Counted from the stretch's first letter, positions 45,376 to 59,159 are shown. The stretch: DNA of 64,000 bases from Siphonodentalium dalli (GCA_032622095.1 CP136066.1:58932609-58996608); one strand, 5' to 3'. Numbers and translations are program-made. The notes: a model not told the origin generated them from the sequence alone.

Positions 45376-45837
45376 TGCACCCATATCTCTCGTTGTTCAA
45401 TACATTTCAAAATGGCGGATCTCTTTCTAACAAGTTTCATAGTTTCCGGGGCATAAAATAAATATGAATCGAAGACACCTGTTCAGAAACCCTTTCAATT
45501 TATATTTATTTTAACTCAATTTTTGTCTGGTATAATACATAAAACCTTTGCGAAAGTTTTCCGACTATTTTTTAAAACATACGACAGGCGCATTCGGAAC
45601 GTAGCATGGTGGTTACTCTATATACCTAGCACTCTTACATCAATGCAATTTCGATTCATGCAACGTGCAGGAATAAATCACTTAAGTATGTCAATATACA
45701 CATAATATACACAATCTTCAGTTCAGTTTGTCTATTTTATTCCCAGAAAAAGGCAGGCGTTTTATGGAAATGATGTTGTAATTATGGGCCGGAAGAGATT
45801 ATTCAATATTTAATGTAATTTATATATCGCATCTTAC

Positions 45838-45969
45838 CAGCCACATGACAGCAATAGAACTTATACCGTCTGTCTTCCGGGCCGTTGTCGTGTTGACTTT
45901 GCATACCAGCTATATAACCATTATGGTCGCAGTCGAAGTTGAAAAAGGCATCCCAGGCGTTGACCCAAC
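45838..45969 (-). pseudogene. Pseudo-DPT exon 3
   Basis: It is identical to the left exon 3 except AAC to GAC (N127D). Both splice sites are kept. Confidence 0.88.
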
Positions 45970-46141
45970 CTGCAATTCAAATTAATAATGAATAGTTTTC
46001 ATATAACGCTTAATCAGAGTCCCTAAAGCTCTTCCAGTCACATTATTGCCCCAGTTGAGCAATGCCGAGTTTCACTGGAGAGTAAAGACATGCACACGTA
46101 TAATTATACTCACACCCCACACGAACTTACGCTTGTACATA

Positions 46142-47061
46142 GTCCAAGTCTTCATGTACTAAAACCAGCTAAGATATTGGTATGGAGATTTGCTGGCGTT
46201 TAGTCCAAGCCCGCCTGCATAGGCTTCTTATAACACGACTTAAGCGTTAGTGACCCGCTCAAATAAAACCACAATTATATGAAATAAAATATCACAATTG
46301 CGACAATAAACGGATATTTTCCGCAGAAGACATGCTATTTGATCTGAAACTCACATCAGTTGTGATTTGAACGCGGTAATTTAATGTGAAAAGAGACATT
46401 TAACGCAATGTTTACATAATTTTAAAAGTATGCGAACTCAGTTGACCTCGCGAACTGCGTTCGGCATTTTCCGGGGAAAATATTCCGTAGATTTTCGATC
46501 AACCACGCACGATGAATTCTCCATTGTAATCGTACGTGTCAATAAATAAATAAATGCATAGATTAAGAAAAAATATTGAAGATATAAATGTAATACATTA
46601 AATAAATTGCGGGAATTACAACCATCTCACAGTTTAAAACTGTAAACACAACGAGCATTATAATATGGGGCCGCCATTTTGTTTGTATAGCCAGACCAAA
46701 CTCCTGACTGTGCCGGAGTTCTTCCGTACGACTTCGGCTTTCGGTTAAAACGTTAACAAAATATACAGCGATGTCACAAAATGCGATGTCGGCGACCATC
46801 AACCGGAATATTCTATGCGTAATTTAACATTAAAGTTATATTATTATACACCATTATGACTATAAGATGTCACTCTTTCCGATGTATATAGCATCATGTA
46901 TTGATTTTTTAGGTAAATCGAGTAAAATACACCACAAATTCCCGCCACAGATCCTGGGCGGAAGTCGTGTTATAAGAAGCATATGCAGGCGGGCTTGGAC
47001 TAAACCCCAGCAAATCGCCATACCAATATCTTAGCTGGTTTTAGTACAAGAAGACTTGGAC
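46142..47061. mobile_element. TA-flanked foldback element, right-arm copy
   Basis: Mirror of 16,740-17,655. Ends GTCCAAGTCTTCATG and CTTGGAC are flanked by TA at 46,140-41 and 47,062-63. Confidence 0.75.
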
Positions 47062-47492
47062 TAGCTTGGACAGCACGCGAGGTACATATGTCGCGTCTAG
47101 GAACGACGCAGTCTAACAAAAATCAGACCCTGTTTATTTCAATCAACTTGCGGTCTGAGAACTCTCATGGTTAAAATTATTTCAAACGAGAGAAATCTAG
47201 CCAATACGCAGCGAGCGATGCCTTGATTGACCAATGTATAGTTTCCTGCAAATTCAATTAATATTCATTTATTCATACAAGCCACACCCGCGTCATTTGA
47301 CTGAAATTGCATGAAGTTATCGTATAAACTACACGTTAGTGTAGCGTATCTTAACTGACCAAACGTCATATGTTCAAAATCAAAACTGACGTACGTTTAT
47401 TCATAATTGGGAAATGTTCAGACAGCACAAGTATACATAACAGAATGGTATTTGCAAAGATATTCAAAACAATAGTATTTTCTCCTAACCTA

Positions 47493-48056
47493 CAGATATT
47501 ACGTCACGTGCCAAATAAGGATCATTACAACTTGGTAGTAAATTCCAAGCGCGTATTGTAAACAAGATGACGCAACATGACCGCGGTATACAGCTCAACA
47601 AGATTTATATATCGTGCTTATCGCTATGTGTTCATTACATTGTTCTTCGTTATATAGCATCTGCATTGAAAAACTTGTATTCTGCATGTGCAGTGAAGCA
47701 ATTAACATCGAGATCATTATATTGCACGAACATTGTTAGAAGAGTGACGACTCTTAAATGTTTACATGACCTCGGGCGCACGTGTGTAGATCTATGTGTG
47801 TGTCACTGTGTGTGTGTGCGTGTGTCGCAATGATAAACACTGCCTTATGAATATTAATGTGTTTTCACAAAAAAGGGAATTTCCCCTTCATCTCTGAAAT
47901 CAGATTCCATGCGAGTGTCGTCAGACGCAGATGAAGTAATGAGACGGAGTCTGGATATTTATCAGACTGGGTATGACGTAATCTTGTTTACAATACGCGC
48001 TTGGAATTTACTACCAAGTTGTAATGATCCGTAATTGGCACGTGACGTAATATCTG
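47493..48056. mobile_element. TA-flanked MITE, longer right-arm copy
   Basis: Mirror of 15,887-16,330 with the same inverted ends. It contains about 120 bp (about 47,830-47,945) replaced on the left by microsatellite, so the left copy is probably an internal-deletion form. Confidence 0.72.
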
Positions 48057-48262
48057 TACCAGTGACCTTGATAATTGTCACAACTTTGCGTGCGACTCTT
48101 CAGCCACCTATGGCTTAATCCGACCAAGGCCGTTGTGGGAGACTCTATGATCCATCGGCGGGCGGCGAACTCACGCCTGTGCACTGACACTATTATAAGT
48201 CGGACACACTTAACATGGCCGTGGAGCTTCTTGGCGTTTCGAATCAGTTTTCTTAAGATAGG

Positions 48263-48373
48263 GGGTCTGTCATTTGCAGAATGAGGTCCACAGAGGGTGA
48301 ATTTAGTGATGCATAGCGGGGTAGCATCACTAAATTCACCCTCTGGGGACTTCATTCTGCAAATGACAGACCC
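48263..48373. repeat. Hairpin, right-arm copy
   Basis: Mirror of 15,570-15,680, with changes at different positions (GGTCCACAG) so pairing is slightly reduced. Confidence 0.78.
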
Positions 48374-48864
48374 TATTTCAAGGCTTGCTTCCATGTCCGC
48401 GAACGTGTTTTCGGGTGACTTCCGAGTGTTAGAATTGTGTGCAGATTCGAATGGAGCTTTCCGCATGTGATGACTAGTGGGAGGAGCTTACGGTTGCTAG
48501 GAGGCAAGGTGTCTGCAGAAATAACATAATGGCAGAAATAGTTTATCAGCGCTTGCCATTATGCTATAACTTGACAGAACACTCTTCTGTGTGCGCTTCT
48601 TGCACATTTTAAACATATCCAATAGAAGAGAAGAAATGAGTCACGAGACAGTTAAATGAACTCACTTACACAAAACACCACGAAAAACAACCTGACAAGT
48701 ATAACAAAAATGGTTAAAAGATTCAAACCGTATACCCAATTTCATTATAATTACCATGCTGTGTTATATTGGTCATAGAGTACATTAGTGTAGTTTGCAC
48801 CGATTCCTTTCTCAAATTCATTCAATTGTTGCCAGATTTAAGTCTCCATTAAAATTAAACTAAC

Positions 48865-49054
48865 CTGTCCATGAACAAGATCTTGCGCCAGACAGGCCAT
48901 CTCCTTTGCATGCCAGAGTCCACAGACGGTCATGAAAATATTGGCCATGAACACTAAACATCGCATTCAAACCCATTCCATAGTCGCACGAAAACGACTG
49001 GGCCTGGTCGAATCATGGCTGCGAGTAGTACACGCCGCGCTTCTCAATGTCCGT
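48865..49054 (-). pseudogene. Pseudo-DPT exon 2 carrying TGA
   Basis: The exon reads TDIEKRGVYYSQP, then TGA, where the left copy has Gly63. Downstream the frame continues FDQAQSFSCDYGMGLNAMF, so the only lesion is the point nonsense change. The other changes are V52I, A77G, K79N, V81M and I84V. Confidence 0.88.
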
Positions 49055-50269
49055 CTGAAATTGTCGGAAAGGTTCTAAATCACTTCCCCTGTTCAAAAAT
49101 ATTTAGATATTCGCCAACTTTCAAAACTACATGGAACTAACTTGCAGATTCAGGCCATATATTGCAGACTTGAGGAATGATCTAGGCTTTATGCAGATTA
49201 AATAACTAAAATTGAGTACAACAATTAAAATAAACGAGAACATTCTGTGCAATACCCCACAGTACCCTGCCAAAACCTGCTGTGATTGGAGGAGTGGGAC
49301 TCAGGCACACTATTAATAATAAGTTATTTGATAGAGCAATTTGCACTCTTTTAATTTATCGAATTGTACATTCTATTTTTGTCTTTATTAAACGGTTATC
49401 ATTCAGTATTATATATGTGTATACAGGAGATGGCTTAGGCCAAAAACAAAAGGTTTTGATTCGCAGGCTACGCCGGATTGAAAACAATGGCCCACTTTGG
49501 ACCATTTTATATTGATTTTTAACTTCACCCTAGCTCTCAAACCGCAACACGAAAAAAGGAAAATGTCATATGGAAATTTTTAATATTTCAAATAGCAAAT
49601 AGGAGCTAAAGACAACGGTGTATGTGTGGGTATTCAAGAAAAGAACACAGGCAACAATAACTAGCTTGTATGCAGTTACCACAGGGGGCTGTTCAAACCC
49701 GCGAGTGTATTGATCAAATGCGTTGAATAATATCGATAACAGATCAATCGAAAAAGGTTTAAAACAAAATTCGGGAACGCAAACCGGATCGCAATACAGT
49801 TTGACAAGCGGAGTATATTGGACATGGTATGATGGTTATTTTAAGTTGTATTGGCTATAATGCTTAGCGGTACATAGAGTCGAATTTAGTTAGCAGAATA
49901 AGTGAATTGAAAACGTTCTACGATAGTTTCGAAGACCACTTATCTTTTCGACTCCATTTACGTTCCAAAATTGTTATATGAATATGAACCGGATATGTAG
50001 TTCTGTGTGTTGTTAAAAATGCTTGTGCCGATAAAATGAAAAATGCTATCCCAATAAAGGTAATCCCTACGATTTGTCGTTCTTTATATCGGATTAAATT
50101 AGATTATATCTATTACAAAGTTCGCTCAAAATTGTCTGGACCCGGAAAAGCATAATAACCCATGCTTACTAGTGGGCAGAACAAAAAATAAATAAATAAA
50201 AGCATCGCTCACTCATTTATTTTCAAATCAATTGTCAGAGAATCAATTAATTTTATTTGTTTGGCCTAA

Positions 50270-50577
50270 AGGAGTACTGTACACTCAATACAGCCATTTT
50301 ATACTTAACAGAATATATGCAACAATTGAATGAATTTGAGCCATGGGTTAGTACAAAATACTCATTTGCTTTATGAACAATATAACATGGTAATTACTGG
50401 GTCATAAATTCATTTTCATTATAATTACCATGTTGTTTGCATAGTTTATAGACCATACGGGGTATTTTTGCGCTAATCCATGGCTCAAATTCATTAATGT
50501 GTTGCATATATTTTATCGAGTATAAAAGGAGATGGTCCCATAAATGGCCGGATTTATTGTACGTGCAGTACCCATTT
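50270..50577. mobile_element. TTAA-type MITE, right-arm copy
   Basis: Mirror of 13,411-13,710, with ends GGAGTACTGTACACTCAATA and CAGTACCCATTTAA. Confidence 0.7.
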
Positions 50578-50639
50578 AAGTACAAAACTGTTCATTGATC
50601 TCAATTTTATAGTTGCGAAACAAAGAGAGTTTTACACCC

Positions 50640-52240
50640 ACGCGTACGTAGTATCGCCATACCCGAGGGTATCGCCAAACCCGAGAATTGTGGTTTTGAT
50701 AAATGAACATATCTTCCCTCAGATGAAGCTATATATCTCCCAGTTAAATGGCGATATCCACTATTAAAAACATAATTTCGCAAATCTGAATGTTCCCTCA
50801 AGAGCTGGGATGTCAAAGCTGCGAATGATATGCTTCACGTGCTGACCGTTTCTGCTTGAAATTATCCCAATTATCATTCGGACAGGCGGGCACATGGATC
50901 ATCTTTAGGGTGGGGCGCATGTGCAAGGGTGAAAACGTGTAGGTTTGTTTGGGTTTTATGTTCTAATGTTATATTAATAGTATTAGTGTAGTGACTTAGC
51001 GACCAAATTTTTTTCACATTCGAGTGAACTAGAAACGGGTTTCTGATCAATATTAACCCTTGTTTCAGTAAAAATCCAAGATGGCTGCCAAATTCAATCA
51101 TTATTTCACATGACGTTCCAACTGGTATAACATTTAAGGCATATGCCTAATAAAGTCTTCATTCCACACAGCATTGTCATATTTTGAAGATAGTAGCAAC
51201 CCAGGCTGACCAAATTTGAAATGTGTCACTTTTTGGACCAAAAACATGAAATTTTGTCATAAAATCATTCTAGTTTCAATTATTTCGGAATAATAGACGG
51301 ACAATTTATCAAAACTGTTTCAGTGCAGATCAAAGGTTAAGATCTTAAAAATTTCGGAAATGTATACTGCAAACAAAACATACAACATCTAGGACAAATT
51401 TGTAATCTAAACTTATGGGTGGTCATATCCAAAAGTTGGAAAAACCGTTGTAAACTCGACGAAAACTGGAAACTAACATGGGGGGTGCAAATAGAAGTTA
51501 CTGGAAGGGGGTGCATATAGAAACTATAGGTGAACACCCCTAACAGTGACTCTAGCCACGTCCCTGCTTACTCAAGATTTACACTGAATTAATGTTTCCA
51601 TTCGTTGTACAGTTCCGGGCCTATAATGTAGAATAACACAGAATAACCTATAATATTATTATGACTTTAGAACATAAAACACAAACAAACATAAACGTGT
51701 TCACCCTTCCCCATGCGCCCCACCCTAAAGATGATCCATGTGCCGGCCTGTCCGAATGATAATTGGGATATTTTCAAACAGAAACGGTCAAAATGTGAAG
51801 GATATCATTCGCATCTTTAACATCCCATCGCAGGATCGATCTGCGGCGTTGATACCCGAAATTATGGTGGGTCCCACACTTGGACGCATATAGTATTTTT
51901 GCGAACCGCTCTGCAGGCTAGACAATTTAAAACATATATTTTTCTATTGATACACGCATTATCCGCCATCTATGACTGATAATTATGTTTCAAACAAACT
52001 ACCTAAAAAGTGTCTACTATTTCTGATAAAATCGGAAATGAGTCGGAATTTCTATTAAATTTATCGGGGTAAGAGCAAGCTATGGTCGCTATCCCACTGA
52101 GGGAACATTCTGCTTTGCGACATTATGTTTTGAATAGTGGATATCACCATTTAACTGGGAGATAATTCTATAGCTTCATCTGAGGGAAGATATGTTCAGT
52201 TATCAAAACCGCAATTCTCGGGTTTGGCGATACCACATAC
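50640..52240. repeat. Long inverted-repeat element, right-arm copy without hAT-like insert
   Basis: Reverse-complement counterpart of 10,535-13,345. ATCATTCGGACAGG occurs near 50,880 and its complement near 51,750. The 1.17 kb insertion is absent. Confidence 0.65.
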
Positions 52241-54294
52241 ACGGGTGGTGTTTTACAGATACAAATAACTATTCGTATCCGAAATATCTCTTGATATTCA
52301 TAGATCATTACCAGAGCGCGTGTACGTATCCCTTCGATATTATTTAACGGATACCGATGATCACGGTGAAGACTGATCATCTACTAGCGATAAAATAGCA
52401 GTGCACAGTTTCCCTCGGATATTTTCTTTGTATATTATGTTTTCATTGATCATGCAAGTAAGCCACGTGGGACAAACTTCACACGTTCTTGCTCACCATG
52501 TGAACGCGTCATAATTATTGGTGCATTACTCCGAGACAAACGCGTTCCCGCGAGCGCGAAAATAAATCCGTTCGAGTTTTACCTCGCTAGACGACAAACG
52601 AGTGCAATAACGTTAACATGTTCACATAGCCGTGCATGTTGATCTATGTGTAATTGTACACTCTGGAAGAATGCAGAATGTGATATACCAACATTTGAGT
52701 TGATATTGTGTTAATTAATTGAACAAACGTGTGCTTAATGTAGGCTATACTTCATAATTCGATGCAGAAATTTCTTATTAAAGTTGACGTCGCAAATGAC
52801 GTTGATGTAATCTGGATTGTTCAAGAAATACATTTTTTATTAAACGTTTTGAATTTTTTGTATTTTGCTATTATTTGCACGAATAAGCCATTCGTTGTGC
52901 ACTAAATATAGTAATCAATTGGTTAAGACAATTACGTTAAATAAGTCTCGAGAGGCGTAGCGCACGAGTTTCTTACATAAACGTCTCTCTCCTCAAGTGA
53001 ATTATTTAGCGTAATAATCAGTACTAATTGATTACTCTATTACACTTTATATGCATCAATCAAATGCACCAAAATTAATGCCTGAAAGTCTCGATGCGGA
53101 GAAATATCAACCATCGGAATTTCAGTCAAGATCAGTAGGCGACGTAACGTCAATGACGTCACGAGAAATTACTTTAACTGCTTTTTCAATGGAAATCGCG
53201 CATAGGATTTGTAATAAAATCATATTCTGTACGCAAATATGGCGTTCATTTTTGCATTATGATCAGGAAGAGACTGGCGATGTCTAACGTTGTGGAAGGT
53301 GTTGGGGGCATTTTTGGGCTGCTCATTTTTTTGTCCAGAAAATTGAGTTGTGAAAATGTGATTACTCCCTGCTTGATTGAACCACACTGCATGCATATTC
53401 AACATTTGTCTTCATTGGGCTGGAACATTGACTGCTGCATGGCTGGGTGAGAGGGTTCAGTATATAGCTATGTAAATCATGGCATGCACATCTGCTCTGG
53501 CTACGCGCGTAGACGTCATAATCCACCAGATCAGAACCTGGGAACTGTTGGATGTTCTGAATTAGTTTATAACATTGAACAGCGCGGCTAACATTTCTCA
53601 GTTACATAATACATTTTCCTTAATAATGCATTTCAAAGTAGGTGAATGTCCCAAAGTTAAATTGCATAATTTGACCTTATTGAGACGATTTTGATCGCTT
53701 TCTCCGGGGTAATCAATTCATATTGATATCGACTCTTTTTAAAGTCACAAACATAAGGCAATCTCGAGTTGCGACCACCCCTGCTCCGATAGAGATTATC
53801 AATGAACAGGTATTAACATAGGGATTTATTCCCAGGTGTTTGTTCAATCTTATAAAGTGCCCCATGAGGACAGGTCAAAACATCAAAGTTTCTCGTGTTT
53901 TGAACGGGTGGAATATGTTGTCTACGGTTGTAGCCACAGGAAAGGTCAGGGTCAAAATGTTTATTTGGAAATTTCATGCCGGACTCTACACCACATACAG
54001 ACTGAACATGTTCAAATAGTTTGTTTTTCCAACCAGTAATTAGTGGGGAATTTGTTGTTTTCATATCAAAAGTAGCAGTTTTCTCAGGTTTTAAAATTCT
54101 AACAGTGGTGGAAAGATCAAGGTACCATTACACTGATTGGAAAGTTTCAACCCATGTGGTGTCTGAGTTTGTCTTTTTCAAGGCGGGGTGCAGTTTGAAA
54201 TTTTAAGGCGGACATCCCCCTATACGGGGAACCCTGGTAGAGAGGTTCATGATATAATTTAAATATTACTAATGCCCCGGGGTTCAGTATTCAC

Positions 54295-54441
54295 CTCCGT
54301 TTTGACGCCTCTCTCCTCTGGTGCCTGTTCTCCCTCGAGATCTCGTTCGAGCGCCTCTACTGCATCCTCGATCCTCTTTCGCAGATCCTGACCCCGGACC
54401 ACACAAACCGTCAGCATCAAAACCAACGCCACATACTTCAT
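54295..54441 (-). pseudogene. Pseudo-DPT exon 1
   Basis: Reverse strand, ATG at 54,441. Signal peptide and acidic propeptide are intact, with C3Y and V9M relative to the left copy. The donor GAG|GTGAAT is kept. Confidence 0.85.
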
Positions 54442-55409
54442 CGTCGAATCTTTCTTTTCACCTGTAATCGAAATGTAAGCTTATATACTTCCATATATGG
54501 TCATATAAATAAAATAGTTTCTCAGGGACACGTAATTGGACACATAACTTCTAAACGGTCGACCTTCTACAAGTAGACGAAACGATCACGTGAGTACGGC
54601 GACATCTATTGGCAACACGCGTTACAAGTTACACGTACGTGTGGATGAGACTGGCTATGTTTAACAACACAATGGGAACCTGAACACAAGCGATCGTGAC
54701 TTCGGTTAGACGTTTGTGAAGTTTACCGTCCCTTTTTATTGGGATTATTGGTGAACAGACGATCTTTTTCGTAGTCAATTATCTGCCATTTTGAATCCAA
54801 GATGGCCGCCATTCTTATTTTTTTTTTTAATTCGCCCGTTTTATTAGATGTTAGATGTGAAGTCACTTTAAAAATTGGTCCCGTCCGTCCGTGTGGGGCG
54901 TCACGAGTCCCGTCTGAACAATATTGTTGCTCTCTTGCAGCCATGCGCAATAAATCAGATTAAAATGAGATTCGGTGTGCTCGTGCATGGGGGTATGAAA
55001 CTATTGACACTTATAATGTAAATGAAGCCGTAAGTAACAACTTTGGAGTTCTCAATCTACACGATCGGTTTTCAATTATCTTTGTCATGCCCATATAGAC
55101 AACCGCTCTTTAAAATATTTTCTTCAGATTAAAACTTGAAAAAAAGCGTTCTTTAAATTTTTAGATAAAAACAAATTTAATACATACTTTGTTTTCTGAA
55201 AATGTTATTTAGGTCAATATATATTCATTCCAAAATGTATAGTATACAACCCTAACACCACGTGACGCGTATTACTCCGATTGAATACAAATCGCTATAT
55301 AATCGTGAATCCCGATTAGATACTGGGTTATATCTAATCCTTGGCTATTGGCTGCACATGGAACAACGCATTCGTTTGTTAGATGTATTGTCATTATATA
55401 GTGTGGTGT

Positions 55410-57090
55410 AAATAAATCTATCCCTATGCGGATCTCTGCGAGTCATGCGTGAATGATCTTTTCTATGCTCAATAGGAAACATGAGAATATTTAGAGGTTA
55501 TTACTCGATTGGTTTGAGATTAAGCCCGATATCAGACCGAGGTAACATTGGCCCCGAGACCGAAGGTCGAGGATCGAGATTACAGAGTACAGATATCGGG
55601 CCCAATATCAAACCAACCAAGTAATACCCTAATGATAAATTAGATCGTCTCTTAGTCACCGACTAACTCTTCCAAATGAGTGACATAAAACATTCGATAT
55701 CTAATTTAGCAGTGAAGTAGATTTGCGGCATGTCGTAAAACAATATTACTCGTATTGGTGAAGTCGTAAAACGATATTACTGTTTAAGGGCACATTGAAG
55801 CGATATTCACATTGTTCGATAACGGGCTGATCTGCACAAAAATGTCACATCTAATTAATAACAAACACAGATGACATTTTTTCCATTCATTTCTTCTGAA
55901 GATATTCCCTATAATATTGAATGTATTGAGTATGTCCATCTCCAAGCCAAAAAGTTGCTAGGATTTTGGGGTATCTTTTTTTCTCGCCTTGTTACTGTCG
56001 AATCAACAAACAATGGCCCTCTCGCAAAGAAAAAACTGTATGAGAAACATTTCAGATAACACCCCAGATTGATCTAGACAAAACAGTAAATTTGAAGATA
56101 GATTCTTACTCCAGCTTAAATAGTAGATGTGGATACCAAGGTTTACATGCATATCCAATGCGGATGCATATGCCAGCTAATAGGCATGAGCGTCTACATT
56201 GGAAGCAAACAAAACCAACACATGTGCTCTTGGAACAATCATAGCTGCCACAAGTTGTCCATGTTCAAATTGCCATTGATCCCAACAGGGACGCCCGTAG
56301 CACAGTAGATTGAGTGAGTGAACACGTCTGGATCATTTGGCCACCTGTCCTTATTAGCAACGTGCATTAATTGCGCTATGGTAACCACATAGCTGTTCAC
56401 GCTAGTGTTGGAGGTCGTGTGGCTGGAATCTACTAATATGGTGTTCAATGATGAACACATTGATGGTATCCAAATAATAGCGTAGCAGCTGAAATGAGTG
56501 TCAAAAGACCAACTTTAATGAATGGGGTGATAAATTGAGTTCATATTTCACCTGGCACTTATATATATTGCTAATTTCCAACACGCAGGTAGAAAAATGC
56601 ATCATACTGTAAACCAACATGACCAAAGTAGTGTACTTGGGACAAATGCGGCTTCCAGAAGTGTCGAAAATCAATTTGTTATTCTGGTGAATAGAGTGTA
56701 TAGTTTAACTCTTATTTGTCCCCAAGTTCCAAAATGACATTTTTCTGAACATGCGACAACCTTGCCCTAAAATAGAGTTAAGGTCTGAATTGTCATTTGC
56801 GTGTTCAACAACAAGTATTTAGTTCTATTTTGCTCCAAGTGCCAAATTTCATACCCTAAGTCTACATTTCTCAAAATTTAAGAGATATAACAGTCTTATG
56901 CGGATTAGTCTTGATAAAAATTAATACCCAAGACATTAAGGAATCCAACGATGTGAAGTTTATCACTGTAAACCATACATTTCAGTTGTGACGGCAATTC
57001 AAACTTTGAAAATCGATTTACTCAAAATCATAAAAAATTCACTTAGAACAGATTGGAACTCAGGTCGCGTTTTGTTAAAACTGGAAGGCT
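55410..57090. other. Right-arm-specific block
   Basis: Left sequence at about 6,880-6,930 continues where the right arm has this ~1.7 kb extra. It contains the element at 55,482-55,700 and otherwise unrecognised DNA. A 73-codon minus ORF (56,239-56,460) has balanced composition but no motif I can name and no clear splice context. I see no target duplication, so it may be an insertion or a left-arm deletion. Confidence 0.55.
55482..55700. mobile_element. Short GGCCCGATATCGG element, right arm only
   Basis: GGTTTGAGATTAAGCCCGATAT and AGATATCGGGCCCAATATCA form the ends, with the same downstream flank (AGATCGTCTCTTAGTCAC). It lies in the block missing from the left arm. Confidence 0.65.
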
Positions 57091-58024
57091 TATCAAGTTT
57101 GTCATTGTGTATGTACAAAGAAACTCTCTACTTCATAAATCATTCCACAAACTTCTCGTCCGATTTAACGCGGCCCAGACCGTACTAATCCTGCGAAATT
57201 TCGCAAGACAAATCGGAAGCATATAGAGGGAGGAATTCCCGGTCACCTGTGATCCGAAATGTTGAGTCGAAAGCAAAATAATTAGAATATTCTATGAATG
57301 AAGACGTTCCTTTCATAAGAGAACCATTCACACGTTTACTTTGGTGCGAAAACTTTATGCCACCGGATTCGTGGTTGAACCACTGTATATTGCATAGCGG
57401 AACGAACGATAATATGAAATAATCAAACGAAATTTCGTTTGATAATTTAGGTTCATTCGCTTTTTTTGTTGCAATTGTTTGCCTTTTCCTCGGCGACAAA
57501 TTACAAAATACTACCCATGCGCATGGTTTCCATCAGAAACGAGTAAAACTACACGTATCTGTTGCAATGCGCGAAATTTAGTTTATTTTTTCGCTTGCTT
57601 CGACGATTTCGCGTAGTCCGGAATATGCCGGGAACTACATTCTGGAACATGGTAAGTATAACCAAAATCCCAAGAAAAAACATAGTTGACGTTTTGTCGC
57701 GTTCAACTGTTCTCGAGTCACATAGCTTTGAATCAATTCAGAGAAACAAACGAAAAAAATCAAAGGAAATAATTTCGCTTTTTTTTTCGTTTCCCCTGGC
57801 AGCTCATGTACACATTTGAACCAATTTCGCTGGTTACTTCGTTGTATAATTTCTATTCCTTCACTTATTTCGGATTCTAATTTACAGCTTCGACATTTTT
57901 TAGATTCCATACTTTGGAATCACACGTGTAAGCACAGAGATTCTCGCTTCTACTGTGCGATCACCGTAACGAATTCATAATGTGTTCTGCCTTACTGTAG
58001 TGAAGTTTGGTGACAATAATCATA

Positions 58025-59016
58025 AGTTACTATATATGGCACAGGACTGCTAATCCATTTCCAACCCACATTTGATCGAGTCAAAATAAAGGATTATGTT
58101 CTATTGTATTAGTAATCAAAGCAACGAAACCAATTGATGCAACATTTTAAGAGTATAATTCGTGGTGGATTATGTTAGAAATACAAAATATGAATTTTAT
58201 AGATTTTTGTTTTTAATCTATTTTTTCGAACCCAAATTCAACAAACACAAAAGTCCATATCTAAGAAAAATATATACTGAACAATGATTAACAATAAAAA
58301 ATATGCTGCCATTTCTTGATTTTTTTTTTATTTTTGGCTTGGAAGCAGTTTTTTTTTACAAATGGGAGATTTGCTCAGTAATGATGTTTCGAAGCTGAAT
58401 TTGGTGGGTCCATTCATGTTCACTCAAGCCAGCTGGGATTATGATCAGCAGGTGCTGTCCCATGAGAATATTATCTCATGATTGGTGACCTAGTTTCTGG
58501 GCTACATGGTATACCCAGATTGAGGATTACACGAGATTCACAACACGCCACTGTCCACATATATTAACACTAAACCGTCGCCTCCAACCAGCAATATTAG
58601 GCAAGTTACTTTACCATTTGTAAACAATTGGTTCCCAGTAATTTTATCAAAGAATGCTTGATAAATAAACAATATTATTTCACCAGTCTTCACACTGTTC
58701 TGTACACATTGCCATATTTTTTCTTAGATACGGACTTTGTGACTGTTGAATTTGAGTTCGAACAAAAAATACGATTTTGTAAACCTCTAAATTTCACATT
58801 TAACATATTCCGCCATGAATTACTCATACATTTTTCATCCATGCGTTTGGTTGCTGTGATTACGAATAAAAGTGAACATTAATCTTTAGTATGACACCAT
58901 ACAATCGTGTAATTTGCACCAATCAATGGCTCAACTTCATTTTTTGCATATATTATGTTTAGTATAAAAGGAGATGGTCACATAACTGGCCGGATTTAGT
59001 GTACAGTGCCCCTTTA
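58025..59016. mobile_element. Foldback element plus half MITE, right-arm copy
   Basis: Counterpart of 2,427-3,400: GTCAAAATAAAGGATTATGT at 58,080, inverted partner near 58,860, then TAGTGTACAGTGCCCCTTTA. Confidence 0.6.
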
Positions 59017-59159
59017 AATGCACACCGGTTGAGACTTCAGGATCGGGAGCGCCGCTAATGACTGTCCAGTGCGAAGCAATGTAAGAACGTTAAAGTCTGC
59101 CGCGGCGAAGAAGTGACAAGTTAATGGAAAAATTACTTGTGGGGCCACAGTGGAAACAA

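Larger units (their letters stand above)
34575..54441 (-). pseudogene. Dermatopontin-like gene, right-arm copy with premature stop
   Basis: Exons on the minus strand are 54295-54441, 48865-49054, 45838-45969, 44851-44971 and 34575-34620. All donors, acceptors and phases are kept. Exon 1 has three changes (two missense, C3Y and V9M). Exon 2 has eight: five missense, two synonymous, and GGA to TGA at codon 63 (bases 49,013-49,015). Exon 3 has one (N127D). Exons 4 and 5 have none. The product would stop after 62 residues, losing the whole domain. It converges with the left copy. It is either a degenerated duplicate or, if the arms are alleles, a null allele. Confidence 0.85.

Noticed and set aside
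56239-56460. 73-codon minus ORF as a real exon
   Set aside because: No splice acceptor or donor pairing, no known motif and no mirror copy to compare; left as unresolved.
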